From the NCBI GenBank assembly GCA_037179515.1, contig JAXCGZ010011579.1:1-64000 (forward strand): 64,000 nt of DNA. Direction: 5' to 3'. A model generated the notes under the pieces. That model was not told the origin of the DNA. It made no database searches and saw only the letters and a list, made by a program, of their open reading frames with translations. This DNA comes from Halocaridina rubra (taxonomy: Eukaryota; Arthropoda; Malacostraca; Decapoda; Atyidae). Each line of letters opens with the position of its first letter. Positions within the stretch are counted from its first letter, which is position 1. This document shows positions 34,343-47,547 of this stretch, in pieces. Made by a program: the position numbers and the translations under genes.

Positions 34343-35014
34343 ATGGCAAAAGCAGAAATCCAACATCTTCCAATTCAAGAAATGAGTGAAGAGGCCAAAC
34401 ACCGGAGAATTCTCGAACTGGAGGAGCACGTGCTGCGCCTACAAACTCCTGCCGACGTTGCTCCGTCGAGAAGGAACTTGGTCAACGCCGACAGAGAAAC
34501 CGACGCCTCAAACATCGACGAACAGCCTGCCGCTCCGAGCCCCGTGGTGACACAGGGAACGCAGCAGGACAAGCCCCCACCCAGTGCCCTGGTTGTAAAG
34601 GAGCCTCGAGTCAAAAATTCACTTTTATACCTCGACGGCGCAAATGTAAAAGACCGCGAATGTCCGTCCATAATTCCCGCGACCGACTTCCTGAAATACT
34701 TGGGTCTGCGGATGAGAAGTGACGAGTGGTCAAACAGAGAATATTATGAAACTTTTAAGAAACTATTCCTAAGATATTTCTTAGTAAGCCGAAGTGTGAC
34801 CGGAGCATTGAGTGAAAATGCCCATTACAAGAAATATAAGTTGCCGGATCCAACCAAGAAGATGGCGATTCGTCGATTTTACTCGAGAGAAGAAGGAGAA
34901 CCCCCTCCTTCCTTGCCTTCTGCCATGAAGTTCTTCAGGACCACCTCCTTAAAACAGCTAAGTACTTGTGATCTGTATCCAGTGAGTAATGGGACAATTA
35001 GTAAAAGAAATTGA
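34343..35014 (+). CDS. Unidentified 223-aa protein in gag position
   Basis: The only substantial frame in the element. I chose the ATG at 34,343 (MAKAEIQHLP); the frame is open upstream into the LTR but has no earlier ATG. It has a charged N-terminal helix (EEAKHRRILELEEHVLRLQ), a Pro/Ala-rich linker and a folded-looking C-terminal half with TDFLKYLGLRMRSDEW, REYYETFKKLFLRYFL and MAIRRFYSREEGE. I recognise no zinc knuckle, protease or capsid motif. Base composition is GC-richer than the AT-rich DNA behind it. A splice-donor-like CCAGTGAGTAA at about 34,978 lies near its end. It could be a divergent gag or captured host coding sequence; the data do not decide. Confidence 0.5.
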   Translation: MAKAEIQHLPIQEMSEEAKHRRILELEEHVLRLQTPADVAPSRRNLVNADRETDASNIDEQPAAPSPVVTQGTQQDKPPPSALVVKEPRVKNSLLYLDGANVKDRECPSIIPATDFLKYLGLRMRSDEWSNREYYETFKKLFLRYFLVSRSVTGALSENAHYKKYKLPDPTKKMAIRRFYSREEGEPPPSLPSAMKFFRTTSLKQLSTCDLYPVSNGTISKRN

Positions 35015-37608
35015 GGTCGGTGGACGCCGCCATTTTATCTTGTAGTTATGCTTTGACTCAGCCAACCCGCCTGTGAGGGGTGTGGCGCCTAATAAGTTGA
35101 TAAAAGAATTTCTGTACCCATTACTAACATGGATAATTTGTACTAATAGCTATAAGCAGTAATAAACTCCATTTTTTGTTATAATTTGAGTAATATAAAG
35201 AAATTGCGTTGGAAGTGTGTTCCATTTATTTGTATTAATGCTTAGATTGAATTTTAAGAACGCGAATGTATCGATTTTAAATTGACAAATTTAATGCACG
35301 TGAAATCACTATTACGGTATATTAATTTCTTAAGTGTAAGAATTATAGTGAGTAATATACTTGAATCTGCTTTTAAGGTTTTACTTAGAACACGTGTGAT
35401 TTTCGAGAAAGGAATGCAGAAGTGACCAATCGATCTCCCAACCTCGTTATTATAAATATGTAGTAATTGTACTGATCTTTGATATTTTAAGTACGTGTAA
35501 AGTCATTTGTATATAAATTTCTTAAAGCGTAAGAAATCGAGTGTTAAGATTGCGCCTGTTTTCAAGGTTCTTTCTTTTTTTGTTTGTTTTTTCTCCGTGG
35601 GAGTAATGTTTTAGCGAAAGAAAGACATAAATGACAGATTGTTCTTTTAATGTTGTTATGATGAAGAGATTAACATTACGATACGTGTGTGGCATGCTTA
35701 TTTGAAGAATAAGAAATTTTGTGATATTGTTTAGAGATGAGTTTTTTAATTTCGCACTATGGAGGTGAAAGTAAGAGTAAATTAGAGGAATTTGTGCTGT
35801 CCTAGAATAGGGAAGGTTTTTCAGTGTCACCCTAACGTAGCTTCAAGGGAGTAGAATGTTTGTTTGTTCGTTAGAATGGGACCTAGGACTGGTGAGGCAG
35901 TCTGTGACCGTGCGGCCCAACCGAGATTTCACCTTTACACTTCTTCAGAGTGGTAGGGAAAGGGAAACCAACGCGTTGTAAATAAAAGAGAATTTTCCAT
36001 AGACAGAGAGAAAGGGAATGCAAATTTGAATGTGAGCGCATGTGAGCGAATGAGTATAATGAGTGTAATAGGGGTATAATGGGGGGGTTGCTCTAGGGGG
36101 TGTAATCGCGGAAAGCACCGTTAGGAAACATGATTGGGGAGTCTCTGCGAGGGTCGTTCCCCTGCTCCGCCAGGTTCTTCTGCATGCCATATCAGAGTAT
36201 TTTTATGGGAGGTGATGCACTGTTCCAATATCTAGTGAGGGATATTTTTGAGAAAGTGATTCTCCACCTGCCCAGATATGGTTGAGATGCCAAGTTTGTT
36301 TTATTTTTGTTTTGTCCCCTACTCCGCCAATGAGATTATTATTCGATTTCCGAGAGAGATTCCAAGATAGATATTACGTGATAAAGGACGTGAATCTATG
36401 AATGATTCTTTATTTTCTTTGCTAGCTGCAGTATATACATTATTTGTCTGAAGAGATATGTTAGATTGATAAAATAAAACTTTGCGGGTTTTAGCCATGA
36501 TAATGTTTATCAAAATTATTTCAGTTTGGTCATAAAGAAAGAGTGAGAGCTGACACGAAATGACAACAAGAATGTTACACAGCAGTTTCCCGTATTTGAG
36601 AGAGCAGAAGTTGATACAGAAGCCAAAAGAACAGGGGAGAAAACAGCGCCCACATGCGCACCCCTGTAAAAGCAAACAGCCAGAACAGTTATAAGTCGAA
36701 CTTCTCCCTGTTCTGGAGGAAATTCTGTTGTATAGTAATTGAAATAAGTCAAATTCGAGATAGTAAAAGAATATATATATATATTTTCTGTTTGAATTGT
36801 TCATGTACAACTCCGTACGAGATTTTGAAACTTAAGCAAAATACATTCTTTACTGTTGCTAATGAAATATACTTTTTGTTTTTATTATTGCATACACAGA
36901 GACAGGCTTTTTATATTCTTTGATACCCGTTTTTGTTATATAGTTCTTTATGTATTGAAGAAATCTTTAAAATCTTAATTAAAGAGTTTTGAAAGATTAT
37001 CTAGAAATAATTATTGTTAATTACTGTTACTGTTATGAATTTAAAATTATAATTGAGCTAATTAAGATAATTAAGATTCTCAGAAATTATATGTTGAGTT
37101 TTAAATTTAAAATTAATGATATTTAAGTCATTATAAGATGTCTGTTAAGAAAAAGATATTTGTACTTTTGTTGATAGTAGTAGAGATATTGTCACATATG
37201 ATTTTAATCTTTTGCTTTAATTTCATCAGAGTGTGGGCGCTCCGACTCAACCCTCTGATTATTAGCAAGAAAAGGATTGTCATTATAGACGAGGATGTGT
37301 ATGCTGTTACAGTAAAGTCCTTAGCAATATTAAACAGAAAGGAATAGATTTATGCTTCGACGTTTCTGCAGTTGTACACTAAGTTCTTTTGCTTTTGTTT
37401 TTTTTGTTGATGGGGAATAAGAATAGCCCTCTGACAATAAACGTAAGACTCTATCGATAGCCATTGCTAACGTTTGTTCACTTTCATTTGTTTATTTATT
37501 CTTTTATTAGAGATACTCTGCGACAATTTTTTATTTTCAGTACAAGTAAAAGAAGGAAGCCTGTCTCGCCTGACCACAGGGTGGAAACCGCAATGTATTT
37601 CAAGGTCG

Positions 37609-37610
<2 letters not shown>

Positions 37611-37666
<56 letters not shown>

Positions 37667-37672
37667 ACTCTG
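37611..37672. repeat. (TC)n microsatellite
   Basis: CT dinucleotide run of about 60 bp with one or two interruptions (CTATCTCT). Confidence 0.95.
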
Positions 37673-39891
37673 AGACTGACAGATCCTTCTTCCGATACTA
37701 CAAGAATGTTGCCGTCATTGATTCTTTCTTTTTGTGTTTTTTTTCCAGCGAAGCTAGGCGATAATTGTGCCTACATTTTATTGCAGTGATAGATTGTTGC
37801 ATGCTGTTATTGCATAAATACTGATAAGACATCGGTAGTACCGCCATTTGCATAAATATTTTTGCCATATGTCGCAACTGTTTAGAGAATAGATAGAACT
37901 CCCATTGACAAATTGTGGAGCCAGCAAGTTGCCACTTATGCTCTATATATATACATAGATTATGACAGCAAGAATTTGGATAGTAAAAGAGACTGTGTTA
38001 GAATGAGCATTACTATGAAATATAAGTATAGAACTCTGTTCTTACTTCTGAATGCCAGTCTCCATTGTATATATATTGATATTTCTGATTTAGTATATTT
38101 ATTTTTATTGTTTATTATTCTTATTTTGATCATGATTATTAGTAATGTTATTATGTTGACTGATATTGTTGCTATCTCTCAATGGCCTGTTGCTAACTAT
38201 TATTTTTGAAATACAATCAGCAGTAATCTGATGATTTGTATCTTTTATCTGAATTCATACTTGATGTTATTGTAGCCACTGCTAATAAGAATATTTCTTT
38301 AGTGTTTTTTCTCAGTATTTAATGATAGTTCTTTTTGATGTCTATAGTAGAGTAATGCTATGTAGCAGTTTCTCAGCCAAGTCCTAAGTATCTTGGAGTA
38401 ATAATCTAGTTGTGTAGACACATACCTTTCATTACCACCCTATTTCTAGGCAGCCCCGACCTGCAAGTTCTAAAAGTCTTTAGGTTTTGTCCTCTCAAAC
38501 AAGTCCCTGTTGCCCATTGAATAGAGATTGCAATCACTTGCAGTTGCAGGGGAGGCAAAGTATAGCCTCCGATTACCAACGTATGGCCATTGTTGGTACC
38601 CTGAAGTCATAGGGAACCTTTTTTACAACTGTAGTAGTGACATAGGTTCAAATTTTCATCCCGAGGTCTGCTTCGAAGGTACGTGTGGATTGCAGTACTG
38701 AAGAGAAATCGCTGTGACGTTGCAGGTCTCCTACAGGGTGGTCTTAGTCAAGATCGGCCGAGGGTAGGACGAAAAAGCCAGGCTGGAAGGATTAGAAAGG
38801 TGCATCGATCGCTTCCTCTTTGTCTTGCCTATCTTGGAAAGAAGATAATTTATGGTAGTGTACGAACCTGGGCCTGCAGCAAGGACGGCGGGGGAGTGAA
38901 AAAATGAGGAGACAGAGAACCGTTTTATAGCGCCTAGCAAGAATTTCATGAGCAAGAAAAAAGAGAAAACAAAAGTCTTTAATATCCTAAAAACACTCTA
39001 AAAAGCCATGTAAACGAATTGATGAAATCCCAGAGAGAAAGAAGGGTATTTAAAAATCCCTTATTAGTTGTTGGAAAGAACAACCCACGCTTTAGAACTG
39101 AAGAAAAAAAATGGGAAAGAAAAGGTCCCCTTTTATTATTTGTTTTACCTGGTTTTAAGATAATTTTAAGCGACAACTCAGAGACTCCTTTAAAGATAGT
39201 TTTTGAATAAGTGCCTTTGATGAATTGTATGATTTGCACCGACAGTAATAAGTTGTCTTCTGCTTAAATAATATTAGTGTTTTGCTTTAGCATTATCATT
39301 GTTTGAATCATGATTTAATCTTTGTGTTCACTAAGTTCTCATATCAGTTTGTCTCTGAATAGGAATTGCACATTGGAATGATGAATGTTTTCTGACTTTT
39401 CACATCGTAACCAATATTTTGTTTCAGGAGTAGTTTTTTAAGGCCTAATTTTAAGACAAATCAATGCCCCATAGTAACGATAGGAAGTTTCCATTTATGT
39501 TATTGTCTATCGCATTTTAAATGTTCGTACATACTAATGTTCTACATGATTTATCTTTTTACTGTAGCTAACCAACTTTTGTAAATCTTTTGAAAAAGGA
39601 GAGAAGTAGACACAGTAACGTCATGATCTAAACTAACTTGTGATCTTAATTAGTGTTTAATAATGAGTAGTTACACACTGAAATCCTAATGATTAAAGTT
39701 AATTTTATTTGTTGAATATAGGAATGTTTGTACTAAAGATTGTTTAGTGTTCATAGAACTAGGAATTCTTAGAAAATAGCTTAAATAATTTGGCCCCATT
39801 TCTATTGTAAACTAATGTTAGCTAGGATATGTCCAAGAGCTCTCGAAAAATTATCCCATGCTTCAACTGAAATAAGAGATATTTCAGTTTT

Positions 39892-39903
39892 GGTTGGGAG
39901 GGA
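39892..39903 (+). promoter_or_regulatory. Polypurine tract candidate
   Basis: GGTTGGGAGGGA directly before the right LTR, the position from which plus-strand DNA synthesis is primed. Confidence 0.5.
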
Positions 39904-40816
39904 TGTCGTATGACTTCCGTCATACTGAAGCCGGAATCTGAAACTTGTAACAAATCTTGAGGGGTAACGGTTGGTCGAGGGCACAGATATTTTATTACAT
40001 GCCCTCACTTTTATTGAGTTTTGGGTGCAGACCATGTTTTCCCTTGGGACCACCAAGATTTGTGGCTAGGCACCTGGAACTAACCGCTGGCGCCATGCAC
40101 CCCCCCCAAGAGGCCTACAGGATAAGGGACCCTCGGTCCTCGAAAACACCACAAGTCGTGAAGAGAAACATGAGAGGCTAGAAGTCAAGCGTGAAATAGA
40201 ATACTCTCCCAATTGTTTTCTGCGGTACAGCCAAGGTACAGCCAATGTTTGTAGAAAGTGTCAAGGAGATATATGACTGGACCCATGAGACTTGGCATCC
40301 GACATGGAGTGCCTGAGGAGGGTGGGAAAGGCCAAGAAGTTAGCCAATTCCTAAACCACAAGAAACACAAACATTTAACCCGTACGTATGTACATGCCCT
40401 GGAGAGATACCCAATAGCCACGCTCTGACCTGGAACTTTTCTGTTCTATAGGTTTATTGAAATAGTCCCTCCCCGAAATAGGGAGGGACTCCACTTCGAA
40501 CCTGGCGTTGATCTGCAGGACTGGATGTCACTCGAGTTCATTGGCAGGATTGGATGTTAAGCCACGCCCTGCCCCGGGGGTATTTCAAGAACCACCCAGG
40601 GCAGACACAGTTAGTTAGAACTTTGCCCGGGGCACGAATAGATCATAGATTGTGATAGTCATAGGGTGGGGGCATTGAGGCGTCGAATGTGTTGTACTCT
40701 AGAATAAATTAAGATAAAGGAACCACTGCTTGTCCATTCTTACCTTGCACCCTTCTGGTACTAATATTAATATTTGGTGAAATAATAATTATAACGTAGT
40801 GATTAACACTACGTCA
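39904..40816 (+). repeat. 3' LTR of the LARD-like element
   Basis: 913 bp, nearly identical to 33,337-34,249. Differences noticed: a poly-C run of 8 instead of 10, several C/T or A/G changes (for example GATATATGACTGGACCC), and ATTAATATTTGG where the left copy has ATTAACGTGG. Confidence 0.9.
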
Positions 40817-43165
<2,349 letters not shown>

Positions 43166-43491
43166 TTCTAAATTCCTTCATGGTCATGATAGAGTGGATA
43201 GGGATCGATATTTTGATATGGCTGGCACTAGAACTAGAGGTCATAGTTTGAGGCTTCGTAAGAAAACGTCTTTGTAAGATGTAAGGAAATACTTTTTTAG
43301 TGTAAGAGTAGTTGATAATTGGAATTGGCTAAGCGTGGAGATAGTTATTGCTAACTAAATCCATAGGTTTAAGGAGATATATGATAATTATCAGTAAGTA
43401 CAAAATGGAACTGACCAGGAGACTGAAAGTTGTGAGCTTGGGGCTTTTTCCCGTAAGCACATTTAAGTAGCAACAATTTGGTAATTACACA
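43166..43491 (+). mobile_element. CR1 LINE 3' fragment
   Basis: Only the last ~90 codons (FLKFLHGHDRVDRDRYFDM-like region onward) and a diverged tail (CAACAATTTGGTAATTACA). Stops present. Confidence 0.75.
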
Positions 43492-45540
43492 CACATCTTT
43501 TGTGACGAATACGGTAAGATGATAGATTGTTGCATACCTTTCACCAAGATAGGAGTTCATCATGCCAGAGAGAAATGGTTCAATAATGGGTGTAAGAGAG
43601 CTAAGGACTGGAGAGACAAATGCTGGAAAAGGATTAGTAAGAGAAAAAGCATAAATGCCTGCTAGACTTATAAAAGAGCAAAAAAATTATTACCTAAGTA
43701 AAATAAGAGAGGCAGAGAGAGATTATGTAAAGTATATCACCAAGATGGCTAGAGTAAATCCCTAATTTTACTACAGCTTTATCAGAGGAAAACTGAAGGT
43801 AAAAGAACAAATTTAAAAGCTACAGAGAGCGGATGGAAGCATCACTGAGACAGATGAAGAAATATCTGCGAAGAATTGAACAAGGAGATTCAGTCAAAAT
43901 TTACAGCAGAAAATTCCCCACACCCTCAGATTGCAAAGAAAGGAGCTCATGGGCAGGTATTAGAGAACTTCATCTTATTAGCCTTAGAGGTATGCAAAGC
44001 ACTGATGGAGTTAGATGCCCATAAAACTACAGGTCCTGATGATATATCCCTTTATGCATTTAAGAAGTGCGCTAAATCAATATCTGTGGCATTAAGTATC
44101 ATATTGGAAAAGTCGCTGGAATCAGGGGAGATTCCTAGATGCTGGAAACAAGCGGAAGTGGTTCCTATCTTCTAAAAGGGAAGGAGGGATACAGCTCTAA
44201 ACTATAGACTTGTTTCCATGACCAGCATTGCTTGAAAAGTTATGGAGAAACGACTAAGAAAACATATGTCTCTTCAATTGGAATATTTAAACTTTTTGTC
44301 AGTGAAAAGACATGGCTTCAGAGAGGGCATATCAACAGTAACAAACTTATTAGAATTTTATGATGAGGTAAGTCGAATTTTACAGGAAAGAGAGGGCTAG
44401 GTAGATTTCATATTCCTAGACTGCCAGAAAGCATTTGACGCGGTCCCACACAGTAATCTTATAAAGAAGCCGCAAACAATATCGAGAATAGGTGGGAATG
44501 TCTTAGAATGGATAAAAATTTAGTCAGAAGGAAGGGAATAGAGGATTAGAGTAAAACACTCAGTGTCAGAATGGAGGAGAGTTGTTGTGGAGTTCCACAG
44601 GGTACAGTTTGAGGGCCACTATAGTTCCTTTTATATGCAAATAACCTAGCAGAGTCTGTAAATTAATTTGTGAATATTTTTGTAGATGTTGCAAATATTG
44701 TAAAGAAAGTAAGAAATGAAAACAATGGTAGAGAACTTCAGGAAGACCTAAATAGTCTGCATTATTGGTCAGAAAAGTGGTTAATGAAATTCAATGCTTC
44801 TAAATGTATTATAATGAGAATGGATACAAGTGCAAGAAGGCTCAAGCTTGATTACTCAATGGCTGGAGTAGAACTTCAAGAGACAGAGAATGAGAGATAT
44901 CTAGGAGTACACATACTGGCAGCTCTGTCTCCAGAAATGCATATAAATGGCATAGTAAGGGCAGCATATGCCTTCTTAGCAAATGTAAGGTAGCCTTCAG
45001 GTACATGGATAAGGTAATGTTTATAAATATTTATGTAACCTATGTGAAGCCAAAGCTTGAATATGCAGCCCCCTTTTGGAATCCATATTTAAAAAAAAAA
45101 AAACACGTAGTTAAGCTGGAGAAAGTTCAAAGACATACCACGAAACTGATGCCAGAAATACACAATCTCAGTTTTGAGGAGAGGGTGAGGGAATTAGACT
45201 TACCATCACTCGAAGCTAGAAGAATGAGGAGTGATATGGTGACGGTTTTTAAATACCTTCACGGTTATGACAGAGTGGATAGGGATCGATATTTTGGTAT
45301 GACTGTTTGAAGTTTCGTAAGAAAACTTCTTTGTAGGCTGTATGGAAGTACTTTTTTAGTAAGAGTAGTTGATAACTGGAATTGGCTAAGCGAGGAGGTA
45401 GTTAATACTATCTCAATCCATAGTTTTCAGGACAAGTATGACAAGTATCACTAGGTAAAAAATGGATCCGAACGAGAGACGGGAAATTACGAGCTTGAGC
45501 CTCTTTCGGGTGAGCACTATTAGGTAATTAAAATTTAGGT
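43492..45540 (+). pseudogene. CR1 LINE copy, old: pre-RT to tail
   Basis: Starts in the pre-RT region (FCDEYGKMIDCCIPFTKIG). 43,876-44,175 covers the start of RT (LDAHKTTGPDDISLYAFKK). Motif A is FLDCQKAFDAVPH and motif B is broken. Motif C has become FVDVANIV, so catalytic Asp residues are lost. 44,670-44,993 is the thumb and 45,005-45,310 the C-terminal domain, with an inserted A-run at 45,090. Tail near 45,515-45,540. Confidence 0.75.
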
Positions 45541-46180
<640 letters not shown>

Positions 46181-46241
46181 GTTTCTTTTTTTTTTTATTT
46201 CGGCTACCCCCCAAATTGGGAGAGACAGTCAAGGTATATAT

Positions 46242-46321
<80 letters not shown>

Positions 46322-46445
46322 ATATATAATATATATATATATTATATATGCAAATTAAACTGTTATATCACAGCACAATATGAAGCAAAAAAAAAAAGGC
46401 CCATAAATAAAACAAATAAGAAGCGAAGATGTACTATATATTACG
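46181..46445. repeat. T-run and interrupted (TA)n
   Basis: A poly-T of about 12 (46,186) is followed by TA arrays with AATAT interruptions (46,234-46,350). The last ~95 bp before the BEL/Pao LTR show no feature. Confidence 0.85.
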
Positions 46446-47499
46446 TGTGGAGGATTTCCTGTGTGTTATTTACCCTTCGATCTTATAACCCCCTAAATTC
46501 GGAAATCCTGACACGGCTTCAGTAGAGGCCTACCACGATCTCAAAATTAAATCCTCTACCAATAAATATAATTAATATTACATGCATAGACATACATGCA
46601 AATATTTTATAAGGGGGTTTATGAACTGCTGATATGTGAATATTTAAATAAACTCTCCTCACCTTAAATTAAAACTTCCTCATCCAGAATAATACACTTT
46701 CTAACATACATTCTACCTACGAGTGTCCAATTAAATGAGCTCATTCTGTCCCTCACACGTAGTTATAAATATTGTTAGAAATAAGGTAAATCTGCATTGC
46801 ATCTGTACTCACCTATCCGGATAACCCTGATGTCGTCAGCAATCACGGGATTCCCAATCAAACTTATTGAATATCTTCTGATCCACGTATCTCTATCACG
46901 TTTTTTACTTGATTGTCTCGTATCATCTCACGAGTACAACTAATTACTCTTTAACAAACTTATAAGTACTGTCAATAAACACAGTAAAAATGAGTGCCTC
47001 GTAGCATCTCACGACAGCAACTAACTACTCTTTAATAAACTTATAAGTACTGTCAACAAACACAGTAAAAATGAGTGCCTCGTAGCATCTCACGAGTACA
47101 ACTAACTTTTTGTAAGCAAGTCCCACAAACTCCTCTCATTTGTTGGAGTCCTTGGTACTAGGACTAAGTTGAGTTATGACTTGCTTACAACGGTTCTTTG
47201 TTCAACGAGGCAGGCGATGCAATAAGCGTTATCAAGGAGGTGTAGGGTTAATGGCTAAAATCCATTAGTGACGTACATTCCTTTCTCCAAGTCTTCTACA
47301 GCCAGCCTCCCTAATAAACTACACATTATACATACGAATATACGTGCATACATGATAAAAATTAATAGGTATACATACTAAGTGTAAAATATACATTCAT
47401 GCACTTACGTTACAAACGTTACAATAAATGAAACCATATGCAAAATAACACTTACATAATGTACGTAGAAATAAACTGTCTTGAAATATATTCAAGACA
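46446..47499 (-). repeat. BEL/Pao 3' LTR
   Basis: About 1,054 bp. It has three near-repeats of about 65-80 bp with AAACTTATAAGTACTGTCAA, ACACAGTAAAAATGAGTG and CTCGTA-CATCTCACGA blocks at 46,920-47,100. Confidence 0.9.
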
Positions 47500-47547
47500 T
47501 CCTGGGCCCCTCCAAAAAGGAAAAAATGGGGGGTCTCCCTATCAGTA

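Larger units (their letters stand above)
35015..39903 (+). other. Non-coding interior of the LARD-like element
   Basis: About 4.9 kb, mostly AT-rich. Frames are short, often hydrophobic and without recognisable domains (for example 37,138-37,347 and 37,913-38,209). It holds a (TC)n array at 37,611-37,672 and an AATAAA at 35,162. I searched the translated frames for RT, protease and integrase motifs and saw none. Confidence 0.6.
33337..40816 (+). mobile_element. Young LTR retrotransposon without recognisable pol (LARD-like)
   Basis: 7.5 kb bounded by two direct repeats of 913 bp that start TGTCGTATGACTTCC and end ACTACGTCA. They are flanked by TGAC on both sides (33,333-33,336 and 40,817-40,820). 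By eye the LTRs differ at about five or six substitutions plus two small indels, so the insertion is recent. A primer-binding-like TGGTGGCAGCG follows the left LTR and a purine tract (GGGAGGGA) precedes the right LTR. The ~5.65-kb interior has one 223-aa frame and otherwise AT-rich sequence without protease, RT, RNase H or integrase. It is non-autonomous by inference and inserted in a CR1 copy. Confidence 0.85.

Noticed and set aside
36319..36810. 163-aa minus-strand frame in the LARD-like interior
   Set aside because: Composition is biased, no domain is visible, and it overlaps an equally open frame; regarded as chance in AT-rich DNA.
37913..38209. 98-aa hydrophobic frame as a possible envelope or membrane protein
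   Set aside because: Ile/Leu-rich composition follows AT-rich sequence; no signal peptide, cysteine pattern or neighbouring glycoprotein features.
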